Shown here piece by piece: positions 30,839 to 42,688 of a stretch of 64,000 nt of DNA. The notes below the pieces were generated by a model that worked only from the letters and a program-made list of their open reading frames with translations, made no database searches and was not told the origin of the DNA. The translations under genes and the position numbers were made by a program. The stretch's first letter is position 1; each line of letters opens with the position of its first letter. Location of the stretch: positions 30,354,366-30,418,365 of the forward strand of contig OY829657.1 of NCBI GenBank assembly GCA_963691815.1, written 5' to 3'. Origin of the DNA: Echiichthys vipera. Lineage: Eukaryota > Chordata > Actinopteri > Perciformes > Trachinidae.

Positions 30839-31908
30839 TGTTCCGTTTTTCTCCCCACGGAAAGGGCAACCCGGTGCACAAAGGATACTACTCAGTCTTC
30901 CACTTTGTTTGTTTTATTCGTTGTTTATTTTATTCCTTAAAAGGGGAAAGCAGGTAATAAACCTGAAATATAAGGATTGCAACATTTTACTTTTCATGCA
31001 AAACACAAACATCACCTCTCACGACAATAGCCCAATAACAATAAGCAATAATAATTAATAAATATCAACCCATTTCCATAACAAATATCACCAAATATTT
31101 ATCAGCTAGTGATAGCATAATAAATATCATATGTATTAATTAAGAATTAGAAATATATAATAATAATAATACATAATTATTTCATGTACACGCTTGATAT
31201 GTCAAATATTATGCACCATATTCAAATCCTACTGAAAGGCCTATGGAAAACAGCATTTAGTCTTTCTCTATAAGAAACTACAGCTCCCAAGGTGCCCCGC
31301 GGTAAATCAGGAAGTACAGCACTACGTCAAACAGCGGTCCCTGAGATTCATTCATTCATTTACAAAGCTAAAGAAAACAAACATGGATGGACACGGATGA
31401 GACAGCAACGTTTAAGTCCGAGTGTTAGCTTTATGTCCCACAGCTTCGGCATTTCGTTAACTTTTATAACTTTCATAATTGCTTGAATCTACCGGAGTAA
31501 CTTTACCGTACAACAAGCGGGAGCGGACGTAAACAGTGCAACGATACAGCATGGTAGCAGACAACATCAGCGTACAACATGAAAACAGACAACATAACGC
31601 GTACAACATGAAAACAGGCAAGCAAACAAACAATTAACAGAGCTTACCAAGTGGCTGCACACCGGGTTGAATCACGTTCAAAGAAAACTAATTTCGCTCT
31701 TCCTTTTCACAGGGTAAACACCGGTCACATGGACCCGCAGTGCACTCCTCTCTTAAAGAGGCACTACACTATTTGGCCTTTCAAACCCGTTTATCAATGA
31801 GTGTTACTTACAGCATTTTTTAGCTCTGGTTTAATGTAAACATTTAATTGGATTGTAAATTAGAAATAACAAAACTATCTATAACAAAACTCCACAGAAA
31901 ACACAACA
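30839..31908 (-). repeat. 5-prime LTR of the BEL/Pao element
   Basis: 1070 bp from TGTTCCG to AACACAACA on the plus strand. It would supply the promoter for the minus-strand transcript. A TGG-type primer-binding site was not obvious in the bases next to its inner edge (30838 downward). Confidence 0.88.
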
Positions 31909-32154
31909 CACAATAATATTGTGTAATTATTATAACCTTTTCGGTGAAAATATTCAAATAATTTTTATGTGTAAAATAATTTTGTCAGATAGGATTTTTT
32001 TGCTTTTTATATAGATACTTCTATACTTTCAAACATGTAAACTGTTTTGAATTGTCAGGCACTCTTAAAAATTTGAACTTTTATTTTTATTATGTTTCTT
32101 ATCATTCATAGTAAACTATAAACTGTAAACTTATCATTCTTAGTAAACTGAGAG

Positions 32155-32345
32155 GTGTCCTGGTTTTTTGTCTTGTGTCAATTATTTTGAAAATAGATCT
32201 TCCTCTAGTTTCAGGTCACATGCCCTTCCTCCTGTGTCACTGGTCTGCTGTGTTCCCTGATCACCTGATTTTGTCTACCTGTGTCATCCTCCTTCATCTG
32301 TATATAGTCCTCGTCTTCCCGCCCCGACTTCACCTCCTCTCCCCG
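32155..32345 (+). repeat. Gypsy LTR fragment
   Basis: GTCATCCTCC followed by CTGTATATAGTCC matches the LTR-like piece at 34845-35088. It holds a TATATA motif and precedes the gag text of the Gypsy copy, so it is probably the remains of the 5-prime LTR. Its left edge was not defined. The stretch between it and the BEL/Pao element (31909-32154) is AT-rich and unassigned. Confidence 0.4.
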
Positions 32346-32483
32346 GAGCCGGATGCAAGTCGGCACCTCTGACTCCGTACACTGGAGCCCCCGGTTTGTG
32401 CAAGGCTTTTTTAATGACTGTTCTATTCACTATAAGATGATGCCTAATGCATTGACCCACTGACCGGTTCAAGATTACATTCA

Positions 32484-33370
32484 TGATTTCCTACCTTGCT
32501 GACAGAGCTAAGGCATGGGCTTCCGCTGAGTGGGGACGGGGCTCGCCACTCTGCAATTATTTCACAGACTTTCAAGCTGCCCTAACTAAGACTTTTGACC
32601 CGGTGTCCTCCAGCAGGGAAAAGGCACAAGAACTGACCCGTTTAAAGCAGGGCAGCGGTTCCGTTTGCGACTACGCCGTCCGCTTCCACACCCTAGCAGC
32701 GAGGGGAGGTGGGGTCACATGGCGCTTTATGTTGTTTTTCTGAAAGGGCTCACTGCCTCCATACAGGACCTCCTCATTCCCCTGGACCTTCCCGACGACC
32801 TAGATGCCCTCTTTGCACTCGCCATCAGGACAGACAACCGGCTTGCCCAGCTCAAGCTACAGCGAGGGGGAGGGTCGGCTGCTGCAGGGAGAACCACCCA
32901 TCCTTCTGCACCTAGCTGGTCAACCACCCAGCGTTCTTCACGGGAGCCGCTACCTCATCTCCGCATTGATCGTGCAGCTGAGAAGAGCCCGACTGACCCC
33001 AGAGGAGCGTCGAAAGCGGCTGATGGAGGGGAGATGTTTTTACTGTGGAGAAGGTGACCATCGTGTCTCTTCATGTCTGGCCAAGGGATCCCAGGGGGTG
33101 AGTTGTGCTCCGGCGGCAAGCCAGAGGCCCCGCCCCCTCACCAAAGTCACAGTAATTCACCACACGGCCACAGATATAGAGGCGCTAATCAACTCGGGGA
33201 CAGACGAGAGTCTGATGGACTGGGGCTTAGCTAGGAAGCTAGGACTCAAATCTGAACTGCTAGCCAGACCAATAAGAGCCAGGGCACTGAATGGTAAGGA
33301 GCGCTTCACTATCACACACATCAGCGAACCTGTCCAAATTAACACCAGGAACACATTCGTCCATATCTAA
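32484..33370 (+). pseudogene. Gypsy gag and protease remnant
   Basis: Gag text is YLADRAKAWASAEWGRGSPL, FTDFQAALTKTFDPVSSSRE and EKAQELTRLKQGSGSVCDYA. A frame change follows near 32700. The zinc knuckle CFYCGEGDHRVSSC (all four ligands kept) lies near 33035-33080. The protease motif reads LINSGTDESLMDWGL, so the catalytic aspartate of DSG is replaced by asparagine. The frame stops at 33370. It is one of several distinct Gypsy lineages in the window and is not close to the chromovirus at 1.4-3.7 kb. Confidence 0.6.
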
Positions 33371-33599
33371 TCACTTCATCCTCTCATACTCTTGTCTTGG
33401 GACATCCATGGCTGTGTCAGCAAAACCCTCATGTTGACTGGCAAACAGGGAAGATCAGAGAGTGGGGAAAGGAATGCACCGCAAACTGTGTTAAGAAAAG
33501 TCAAGAAGATTAATCTTTTTTCTGCCAATCCTGCCACAGACCCAGAATTTACAGACCTGAACTCTGTTCCCTCCTGTTATCACCACCTTGGACAAGTCT

Positions 33600-33890
33600 T
33601 CAACAAGACAAAGGCCCTCCTCACCGATCATATGACTGCTCCATAGTCCTGCTACCCACTGCAACTATTCCCAAGGGACGCCTGTACTCCGTCTCTGGTC
33701 CAGAAAGGGCCGCAATAAGCACCTACATCTCGGCCTCACTAGAAGCGGGTTTAATTCGTCCATCCTCATCTCCAGCACAGGCAGGGTTTTTCTTTGTTTA
33801 GAAGAAAGACGGGTCCCTAAGACCCTGCATCGACTATAGCCCACTGAATAGGCCCACACCTCACTGCTTTCATCTCATCCGGAAGTAAAA
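33600..33890 (+). pseudogene. Gypsy RT N-terminal fragment
   Basis: In shifting frames the text gives YDCSIVLLPTATIPKGRLYS, then ISTYISASLEAGLIRPSSSP and KKDGSLRPCIDYSPLNRPTP, the fingers of a Gypsy RT. A stop (TAG) lies just before KKDGS. The text ends after HCFHL, where the palm, RNase H and integrase zinc domain have been deleted. Confidence 0.55.
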
Positions 33891-33894
33891 AGTA

Positions 33895-34430
33895 CAATGT
33901 TTGTGATCTCCCGGCGGTTCTGGTGGCTGTCCATGGAGTCGGAGGTCCGGGAGTACATAGAAGCGTGTTCGGTCTGTGCCGAATAGGACTTCATCCAGGT
34001 CCCGAATGGGTCTTCTCTGGCCGCTCCCCATCCCTTCAAAACCATGGTCAGACATCTCTGTGGACTTTGTCACGGGTCTCCCGGTCTCGCAAGGTAACAC
34101 TACTGTACTAACTGTTGTCGTCAAATTTTCTAAGATGGTCAGGTTCATCGCTGTGCCAAAACTACCATCCGCCAAGGAGACGGCGGAGATCATGATGACT
34201 AATGTTTTCCGAGTTCATGGGTTTTCCAAGGACATTGTTTCAGGCCGGGGGCCTCAGTTTGTATCCCAGTTCTGGAAGGAGTTCTACCGACTCATTGGGG
34301 CCGAGGCAAGCCTGACCTCGGGATACCACCTGGAAGCGAACGGCCAGACAGAACGCCTTAACCAGCAGCTGGAAACAGGCCTTCCGGTGTGTGGTGTGCC
34401 AGAATCCCTCAATATGTAGCAAACACCTGG
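33895..34430 (+). pseudogene. Gypsy integrase core, catalytically damaged
   Basis: The text runs from FWWLSMESEVREYIEACSVC, through two stops, to PWSDISVDFVTGLPVSQGNT (first aspartate). It then reads VSGRGPQFVSQFWKEFYRLI, where the second aspartate of the usual SDRG motif is glycine, and YHLEANGQTERLNQQLETGL (glutamate region). The frame ends at a stop near 34419. The loss of the second catalytic aspartate adds to the stops in making it inactive. Confidence 0.6.
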
Positions 34431-34844
34431 TCTGGGTGCTAGCCAAGAAAAGCACCTTAGTTCCGGCCGCCACTTCCCCACCCCCACCAGAGGTGATCGA
34501 GTCTACCGAGCTTGCTGGCGGTACGCAACCGGAGCCGGGGCAGTACAATACAATGTATTTTAAAATAGAAAGGTCTACAAGAAGGAGTCAGCAGAGACGT
34601 CTCACAGCTATCAAGGGGAATTTATTGAATCAAAGTCAACACACTCTCATCACAGAATTCCAAATCCTAAATTCAAAATTCCAAGTGTCTCTTAACAGAA
34701 CTTCCCCTCTTATACTGAGGTTTGTGTACTGACAACGTTCACAACTCCCATCAGGTCTTTCCAATACACACTCATACATTTACCATCTACTTTGTGTCCA
34801 GACGTCGTCATGCCCAAATATAGTTCTATTATTCTCTAAACAGA

Positions 34845-35088
34845 ATGTGTGCTTATCAGGCCTATGTCCCAAGTACACTGTGACCTTGTCCTGTTATTCA
34901 CTTTCTCAATCATGTTTTCTTCCACATGTCATCCTCCCTTATGTGTATATAGTCCCTGTCTTGTTGCCAGAGTATATCGTCTCGTTGTGTACCTCCAGCC
35001 ATTACCACAGCCGTGTCTGTCAGAAATAAAGCCTGCTTTTTTTGTACCCTGACTGCCCCTGAGTCCTCATTTCGCCTAGTCCTAACAG
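34845..35088 (+). repeat. Gypsy LTR-like segment
   Basis: GTCATCCTCCC, TGTGTATATAGTCCCTG and AGAAATAAAGCCTGC give a TATA-type motif and a polyadenylation signal in LTR-like spacing, and the segment ends CGCCTAGTCCTAACA. It shares its TATA region with 32155-32345. The 5-prime edge is uncertain. The bases 34431-34844 between it and the integrase fragment are unassigned. Confidence 0.4.
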
Positions 35089-35689
35089 TAAACAATTCCT
35101 GGCATTTATTGGGAGCTGACTGAAATTTCCAGTTGGTTGGGCCACAGCAATTTACTGAGACGATAATTGCGACAAATCCCACTTTTCATGCAGTGTGTCC
35201 TGCTGCTGCCCTGTGGAGGACTAAACATGACTTAAGTATAAAAAAATGAATTAATAAATGCATAAATAAATACATCAATAAATAAATGCATGAATAAATG
35301 AATAAACAAATGCATCAATACATGTATAAATAAATGAATAAAATAATAAATAAATGACTAAAACAATAAATAAATGCTTTATATTTATTTCTACATTTCT
35401 GTTCACCTACATTTATTTTTTCTTGTATTTCTGTGTCAATATGTTAATGAGGTAGGAGGTCCTAACCTCAGTCAACAGCATGATTGGTAACAGGAGTGTG
35501 CTTGATTCAGGTCCACTACTTCTGCCTTACGAGCGGCGCTGATTCATGTACAGCAATGTTGTTAGCTAGCGCCCGTTCAGCTAGCCGTTAGGTGCAGTTG
35601 TTGACATTTGCTATTCATGTAGGTCTGGTTTAGTAATTTTTTGTATGAGTGATTGCGATTGAATTACGATCATTAGCGAATGATTTAGA
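35089..35689. other. unassigned sequence with an AT-rich simple repeat
   Basis: No coding match. Bases about 35237-35390 are an imperfect array of AATAAATG and AATGCATA units. The remainder, up to the integrase-fold gene relic, is not recognised. Confidence 0.4.
35237..35390. repeat. imperfect AATAAATG-type simple repeat
   Basis: Degenerate tandem units of four to eight bases made of AATA and ATGC elements. Confidence 0.7.
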
Positions 35690-37911
35690 GGACCATGCAA
35701 CCTACGACTATGTTCAGTTTCGTCTGGATAGATTGGTGGATGACTTGGCTCAGTTCAATGCTGATATGGATACGGAAATCCATGTGTTCCGTGTTAAACA
35801 GTCTTGAAGAAGTCGCCTGCCAACTTTACATCCTGTCAGACATAGAAGAAGGGACCCTTGGACGTCCGTCGTACAATATACCCCCCACTTTGATCGAAGC
35901 ACACCTACTCTGGGGACACACTGCCGAGAAAATAGCACAGGTGTTCGGACTGTGCGAGAGAACAATTCATCGTATGATGGCACAGCACGGAATATTTAAA
36001 ATTAGTCTGGTTTCCCGTTTATCTTCTTTTAAAGGTGGCAATATCTGTTCACAGAGATATTTAACCAGCTAGTGTTTATTGATGCTAACGTTGCTCACCT
36101 TATCTCCAAATACCACTGGGAAATATACTGTTAATCTTATAAAGTATAACGTTAGGTGCGCATATTTTTGTATGAATTGTACATCATCATAGAGCATGTA
36201 TCCCTACAATAATATGTCTCCTTGCACTGCTCTTTAACCCGAATTTAAGTCAACTAAACATTAACTAATGATATGTTAATGTTATATGTTTCAATGATAG
36301 GTGGACTGGTGACTAACTTGCTCAGGCAGCTAACGAAAGACCAACAGACTCCTTGTGATCAATGGGTTTTGTTTGTACTGTGAGATAGGTGACATTTATT
36401 TGTTGCCGCGTGACTTTTTTTCATGATATTTTTGATTGACAATCTATTAACTCCAATAGAGGACCTCAATCTGGATGAAACTGTGACCCAAATTCTGCAG
36501 CAGCATCCCATGTCCGGATACAAAATGATGGTTGGGCACCCGAATGCACAAGGCCTACGCATACAAAGTAAGGAATTAGTCATTAGCCATTCATTTGTTC
36601 AGGGGTTATTTTATGTTGGGATTTGGTCTACTGATTTACTCACAATATGAGGAAGCTGTTTCATTTAGTGCTATTCTAAAGTTTATTCTGGATTTGTGAA
36701 TTCACTGCCAGATTGGGGAATGCTTTACTTTTTTTTCAGAACACCATATCTGTGCATTGTTTTGCCTATTATAGGACAGCGTGTCCAGGAATCTATGCGG
36801 CAAGTGAATCCTGGTGGAGTTTTAATGCGCACCCTTCAGCTGAACCCAAGAAGGCGCAGGAAGTACTCTGTTAGAGCATCGAACAGTTTATGGCACATTG
36901 ATGTAAATCATAAACTAATAAGGTATCGAAAAACATTAACCATCTCAAGCGTCTACTTCATTGTAGATTTTACTACTGTAAGCTATTTACTACCCAGTTT
37001 GGTGTATATCCAGTATGCTCTGTGTAAATCTGGCCTAAACATGCACATACAGAGATGCATGATGCAGGTAGTAGTACTGATCCTTATCTGTTATCATACA
37101 TATTTTTTTCAGATGGCAAATTGTTGGGAATGGTGGGATTGACGGCTTTAGTCGTTTGATTGTACACTTGAGTGCCGCCACCAACAATCGTGCAGCAACT
37201 GTCCTAAAAAGCTTTCTGGAAGCTGTCAATGTCTATGGTGTACCATCACGTGTGAGGTCAGATAAAGGCGGAGAAAATGTTGATGTTGCTAACTACATGG
37301 TGGCTAATAGAGGACTGAACAGGGATTCACACATTGCTGGCAGGAGTAACCATAACCAAAGGTAGCATAATTTTCCATTCAAACATCTATCAAAAAAACA
37401 CTTTGTAAAAGGTGGCAACAACCAGTCATCGCTGCAACTGTGGACTCGCCATGAGCATGGGATGCAGCAGGGCCCCGTACAGGTTTGAACAAGGAGCAGG
37501 AATTTAGAGAGAAAATAATACACCTTAGCTCTCGATATTAATGGATTGGATCTTGGAAATTGTAGTAAAGCTCTTTCTGATACCATAGCTGTTTTCGGGC
37601 ATATATACAGAATCACAGATGATTCTCTAGAATGAATGAATATGGCTTACAGTTCTGTAGACATATTTGGCATAAAACTCTTGAACACTGATTTTGTTTG
37701 ATCCTTTATCCTACCCTTTAACCTCAGCTCTTGCAATTGTAGGTTGGCATGGAGTTAGGAGTTGACTGGACTGGACCGTGTGGTCACCGTCATTCTGGTG
37801 TTGTGGTCCCTGAAGTTCAGCTGCAGCGCTGACTGACTGACCAGGAAGTTGGAAGTCCACCAGACCTTTATGGCCCTCTGGTCAATGTGTTAGATGTCTA
37901 TGTACAAAGTG
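35690..37911 (+). pseudogene. multi-exon integrase-fold (rve-like) gene relic
   Basis: Exon-like blocks with working splice signals encode an integrase-core protein of a type common as multi-exon genes in fish and invertebrates. Block 1 (to about 35990) has LLWGHTAEKIAQVFGLCERT, a helix-turn-helix. Block 2 (about 36440-36567) has QILQQHPMSGYKMM and ends at GTAAGG. Block 3 (about 36776-36921) has RVQESMRQVNPGGVL and SNSLWHIDVNHKLIR with the first aspartate. Block 4 (37113-37361) has NGGIDGFSRLIVHLSAATNN and VRSDKGGENVDVANY with the second aspartate, ending at a GTAGC donor. Phases match across these introns. The exon that should supply the catalytic glutamate (IERLWRD-type) is absent. Weak later blocks (37417-37482 and 37743-37911) contain a stop. 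I judge it a decayed gene or transposon-derived gene. Confidence 0.6.
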
Positions 37912-38440
37912 TGAGCTTATTATCAGAAATGCTTCAGTTAGTCCACATTGCTCAAGTTCTGATAAAGAGGCAGGTATTATGGTTTAGCAGTTCTGATACC
38001 TCTGTTGAATTACATTCTTATTTACCAAACACATTTAATTTGTTCCAAGTATCTAAACATTTTTTACTATACCAGAAATAATGAGTGTTTTTATTTCATA
38101 CCAGATGTCATCAACCTTGCTGCATTGTACAATATGACCGCAAACCAACTTTTTGCAATAAGCACTTTATGTCTATTACTATTAATGAGCTTTTTTTTAA
38201 CCATTCATTTTAACCATTGAAAACCCTTACGGTTATGTAACAGAATCTTGAACGAGAAACTGTCCTGCTGTAGTTATCAAGATAACTTGTTTTGTATTCA
38301 TTTAGTATTCATTTCACATATGATTGGAGAATCAGAAGGCCTGAGAAACTGCAACATGCATCAGAACAATATCACAAATAAAGAAGTCTCCTGAGCTTTA
38401 AAACAATTGTAAACAGTGAGATAAAATCGACAATGGTATA
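37912..38440. other. unassigned AT-rich sequence
   Basis: No supported feature between the integrase-fold relic and the BEL/Pao remnant. Confidence 0.4.
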
Positions 38441-38469
38441 AACATGAAGGGTTGCACCTTTAAAGACTG

Positions 38470-39800
38470 TGACAATCCCACATCTGGAACTGACAGCAGC
38501 TGTGGTGGCGGTTGGTATGGACAAACTGTGGAAAAGAGAGCTGAGGATGGAGCTACTGGACTCTGTTTTCTGGTCAGACAGTACCTCTGTTCTTAAGTAT
38601 ATCAAAAATGAACTACAAGGTTTTGTATCTTTGTAGCTAACAGAGTCACAGAGATTCTCAAGATGTCTAATCCATCTCAATGGAGGTATGTGTCTACCAA
38701 ACACAATCCTGCAGACCTTGCTTCCGGAGGTGTGAGAGTGGAATCTTTTCTAAAGAATGAATTAGGATGTGTGGTCCCCCATTTCTGTTGCAACCAAAAG
38801 GAACCTGGTCTGCTGATCCAGATGACTTAGGAGCAATGCCTAAAGAGTCTTAACACCCAGCTATAATAGCCAAAGATCTTCACATCTCAGATCTCTTCAT
38901 ACGCCATATTCATCGAGAGGTCGGCCATGGTGGTAGGAACCACGTGTTGTCAAGGTTACGTCAATGCTTGTGGATTCCCTCTGCCAGCGTCTCCATTAGA
39001 GGGATCTTAACCAGATGTGTTGTCTGCCGCATGTTACATGGAGCTGTTGGTCAACAACCAATGGCCGATCTGCCCATTGACAGGATTTCACAAGATGAAC
39101 CTCCATTCAGTTAGGTTGTGGTAGATTATTTTGGACCTTTTGACATCAAGTGTGGAACGAGTCTTGTTAAGAGATATGGAGTCGCCTTCACTTGTTTGGT
39201 GATAAGAGCTGTGCACATTGAAGTTGCTTCATCTTTGGACACATATTCATTTATAAATACATTTTGACGCTTAATTACAAGAAGATGACAGGTTAAGGAG
39301 CTCAGCTCAGACAATGGCACTAACTTCATTGGTGCAGAGCGTGAGTTGGTGCAACCTCTGTGAGGTTGTATCAATTCTCAATAGCAGACCTCTTACAAAG
39401 GAGTCTACGGACCTAAATGACTTGGAAGCATTAACACCAAATAATCTTCTGCTTCTTAAAACCAAGCCATGTTTAGCACCTGGACTGTTTCACAATGAGG
39501 ACAGTTATGCACGTTGCAGATGGAAGCAAGTCCAATTTATTTCAGATTTATTTTGGAAGAGGTGGACTGCCATAACTACAGGAGCGCCAGAAGTGGAGAA
39601 AGGTCAAGAGGACCTTCATTCATGGAGACATCGTTCTAATAGTGGATGATTCTGCACCTCGGGATTCCTGGGTCATCGGAAAAGTCACTGAAGCAGTAAC
39701 CGACAGAAGGGAATTGGTGCGGCGGGTCCAGATAAAGACCCGGACAAGCACTCTCTGTAGACCTGTGACCAAGATCTGCCTTCTTCAGGAGGCTGCACAG
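38470..39800 (+). pseudogene. decayed BEL/Pao RNase H and integrase
   Basis: In broken frames the text gives IPHLELTAAVVAVGMDKLWK, then SVFWSDSTSVLKYIKNE (RNase H), STKHNPADLASGGV, and HREVGHGGRNHVLSRLRQCL with CVVCRMLHGAVGQQ (integrase zinc domain). VVVDYFGPFDIK follows (first aspartate), then KELSSDNGTNFIGAERELVQ (second aspartate), CEVVSILNSRPLTKE and LTPNNLLLLKTKPCLAPG. Most of the integrase glutamate region is missing. Many stops show age. The family differs from the near-intact BEL/Pao at 23-32 kb. Its 3-prime LTR follows. Confidence 0.65.
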
Positions 39801-39977
39801 TCATGAAGGCTGTTTTGACTTATTTGACTTGAAACGAGTGATGATTCACTAAGGACATGTGCTGGTAACCTCTGTCCTAGACATGACTTGACTTGACTTA
39901 AGAAGATTGGATCAAGAGCTACGATGAACTTTGTACATATGATGAGCTGTGTGTGACTAAATGAAAAAAAAGAGGAA

Positions 39978-40410
39978 TGTCAATGTCGTGTTTCTATGCG
40001 GGTTATGTATTTGTAATTATTACTGGTGTAGTGTAATAACTATGGGGCCCGAATGTAGGTGCCATGAGTGTGTTTTTGTGTGTTACATCCGGTGAAGACT
40101 CGGTGGTATGTCAGCAGAGTAATTAAATCAGCTGTTCTTCACCTTTTGATTGAATGAATGAACTGTGAGGGTGAGGGTGGAAGGTCCTACTTTGCTGACC
40201 GCTTTTGTACACTAATTTACACCGTTTTTGGATGATTTTAAGTCTTTTTGTGGGATTATTTCACTGTCTTTTATTTAGTATAATAAACACCTGTGAATCG
40301 ACATTCCTCTGGAGCCTAATTTTATCATTCAGAAGCGTGTCCGGCAACCCAAATGTTTCCCTTGCTTAGCCTCTTGGCGACTACGCAGTTCCATCTATAG
40401 TTGCCTAACA
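39978..40410 (+). repeat. 3-prime LTR of the decayed BEL/Pao copy
   Basis: A purine tract (AAAAAAAAGAGGA, 39964-39976) is followed by TGTCAATGTCGTG. The segment closes at GTTGCCTAACA, giving TG and CA ends over 433 bp. An AATAAA motif lies near 40282. Its partner LTR was not found. Confidence 0.55.
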
Positions 40411-40441
40411 GGTCCAATGGTTAATGCTGTGAAGACAGGTA

Positions 40442-40575
40442 CTGGAGTGCGTCTGATTTCCTGGAATACTAAGGGAACAAAGTGATCAAAATTGCAAAGG
40501 TCTTGACACAGTTACAGCACCTTAAGGGGGATGTGAGGTTTCTGTAGGAAGCACATCTCAAATCAGCTTCTCCGT
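40442..40575 (+). pseudogene. L1/Tx1-like endonuclease N-terminal fragment
   Basis: The text GVRLISWNTKGTK and, after a stop, QLQHLKGDVRFL followed by EAHLKSAS matches the start of an L1/Tx1-type endonuclease (ISWN and the QETH motif, here changed). It follows the BEL/Pao LTR and is followed by pyrimidine-rich sequence to 40690. Confidence 0.45.
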
Positions 40576-40716
40576 AATATCCCGTGTTCCTGTTTCCTCG
40601 TCCTGTTCCCTGATCGTCCGTCGTTTCCTCGTTCCTGTTTTCCTCGACCGTCTCGTCCCTAGTATTCCTGTTACCCTGTAGTGTTTAACGTTTTTGTTCA
40701 TCTCATCTTCATCCGC

Positions 40717-41620
40717 TTATCCGGGGTCGGGTTGCGGGGGCAGCAGCTTTAGCAGGGGACCCCAAACTTCCCTTTCCCGGGCCACATTAACCAGCTCTAA
40801 CTGGGGGATCCCGAGGCGTTCCCAGGTCAGTGTGGAGATATTATCTCTCCACCTGGTCCCGGGGTTTCCCCGAGGCCTACTCCCAGCTGGACGTGCCTGG
40901 AACACCTCCCTAGGGAGGCGCCCAGGGGGCATCCTTACTAGATGCCCGAACCACCTTAACTGGCTCCTTTCAACGCAAAGGAGCAGCGGTTCTACCCTGA
41001 GTTCCTCGCGGTCTAAGGGAGACTCCAGCCACCCTCCTGAGAAAACCCATTTCGGCCGCTTGTACCCGTGACCTCGTTCTTTCGGTCATGACCCAGCTTT
41101 CATGACCATAGGTGAGGGTAGGAACGAAGATTGACCGGTAGATCGAGAGCTTTGCCTTCCGGCTCAGCTCTCTTTTCGTCAAAACGGTGCGGTAGAGCGA
41201 CTGCAACACCGCCCCCCACTGCTCCGTTTCTCCGGCCAAACTCACACTCCATCGTCCCCTCACTCGTGAACATGATCCCGAGGTACTTGAACTCCTTCAC
41301 TTGGGGTAAGAACTCATTCCCTACCTGGAGTAAGCAATCCACTGGTTTCCTGCTGAGAGCCATGGCCTCAGATTTAGCGGGGCTGATCCTCATCCAAGCC
41401 ATTTCACACTCAGCTTTGAACCGATCCAGTGAGTGCTGAAGGTCACTGACCGACGATGCCATCAGGACCACATCATCTGCAAAAACAAGAAGAGATCCTC
41501 AGCCCACCGAACTGCAACCCCTCCCCACCACGACTACACTTCGATATCCTGTCCATGAAAATCACGAACAGGATTGGTGACAAAGCGCACCCCTAGCGGA
41601 GGCCAACCCCCACCGGGAAC
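40717..41620 (-). pseudogene. Rex3-like RT distal palm, thumb and C-terminus
   Basis: Frames give VLMASSVSDLQHSLDRF (after the ADD box), SKSEAMALSRKPVDCLLQVG, LPQVKEFKYLGIMFTSEGTM, KRELSRKAKLSIYRSIFVPT and LTYGHESWVMTERTRSRVQA. The C-terminal phrase MPPGRLPREVFQARPAGSRP follows, then RWRDNISTLTWERLGIPQLE. Several frameshifts separate these pieces. The order equals that of the plus-strand copy. Confidence 0.65.
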
Positions 41621-41629
41621 GAATCCGAC

Positions 41630-42688
41630 TTATTGCCGAGGATCCGGACACAGCTCTCGCTTTGGGTGTACAGAGATTGGATGGCCCACAGAAGTGACCC
41701 CATACTCCCGCAGCACCTCCCACAGTATCTCCCGAGGGACCCAGTCATATACCTTCTCGAGATCCACAAAACACATGACTGGATGGGCATATGCCCAGGC
41801 CCCCTCCAGGATCCTTGCAAGAATGAAGAGCTGGTCCGTTGTTCCACGTCCAGGACGGAATCCACATTGTTCCTCTTCAATCTGAGGTTCGACTATAGGA
41901 CGAACCCTCCTTTCCAGCACCTTGGAGTAGACTTTACCAGGGAGGCTGAGTAGTGTGATACCCCTGTAATTGGCACACACCCTCTGGTCCCCCTTTTTAA
42001 ACAGAGGAACCACCACCCCAGTCTGCCACTCCCTTGGCACTGTCCCAGACTTCCACGCAATGTTGAAGACACGTGTCAACCAAGACAGCCCCTCCAAACC
42101 CAAAGCTCTCAGCATTTCTGGACGAATCTCATTAATCCGTGGGGCTTTGCCACTGTGGAGTTGTTTGACTACCTCAGTGACTTCCGCCAGGGATATTGAC
42201 AATGATTCCCCATCAGCCTCCAGCTCTGCCTCTACAAAAGAGGGTGTGTTAGTCGGATTAAGGAGTTCCTCAAAGTGCTCCTTCCACCGCCGGACTACCT
42301 CATCAGCTGAGGTCACCAGCGTCCCGTCCTTACTGTAAACAGCTTGGAAGGTTCCCCGTTTCCCCCTCCTGAGATGTCGAATGGTTTTCCAGAAGCACCT
42401 TGGTGCCGCCCGAAAGTCCTTCTCCATGACTTCTCCGAACTCCTCCCACACCTGCTGCTTTGCCTCTGGCACAGCAGAGGCTGCAGCCCTTCTGGCCTGT
42501 CGGTACCTTGCAACTGCCTCCGGAGTCTTCTGGGATAACATATCCTGGAAGGCCTCCTTCTTCAGTCGGACAGCTTCCCTGACCACCGGTGTCCACCACG
42601 GTGTTCGAGGGATAGCGTCCCTTGAGGCACCTAAGACCTTGAGGCCACAGCTCACCGCTGCAGCTTCAGTAATGGAAGCTTTGAACAT
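41630..42688 (-). pseudogene. Rex3-like linker and RT fingers/palm frame
   Basis: 352 codons are open. The linker has RTPWWTPVVREAVRLKKEAF and KTIRHLRRGKRGTFQAVYSK. The RT part has LAEVTEVVKQLHSGKAPRIN, NIAWKSGTVPREWQTGVVVP, LFKKGDQRVCANYRGITLLS and GFRPGRGTTDQLFILARILE, then CFVDLEKVYDWVPREILWEV (motif A). The frame is lost after REYGV. The normally conserved glycine-isoleucine-aspartate of motif 1 reads RIN here, a likely inactivating change. Confidence 0.7.

Larger units (their letters stand above)
23178..31908 (-). mobile_element. near-complete BEL/Pao LTR retrotransposon
   Basis: An 8.7-kb element lies on the minus strand. Its 5-prime LTR is 30839-31908, a single gag-pol frame starts at 30695, and its 3-prime LTR is 23178-24249 preceded by a polypurine tract. 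The domain order is gag, zinc-binding domain, aspartic-protease-like domain, RT, RNase H, integrase, which is the BEL/Pao order. By my reading the LTRs differ at about nine substitutions and one small indel over 1.07 kb, so the insertion appears recent. One amber codon splits the polyprotein. No env-like ORF was found between integrase and the 3-prime LTR. Confidence 0.9.
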
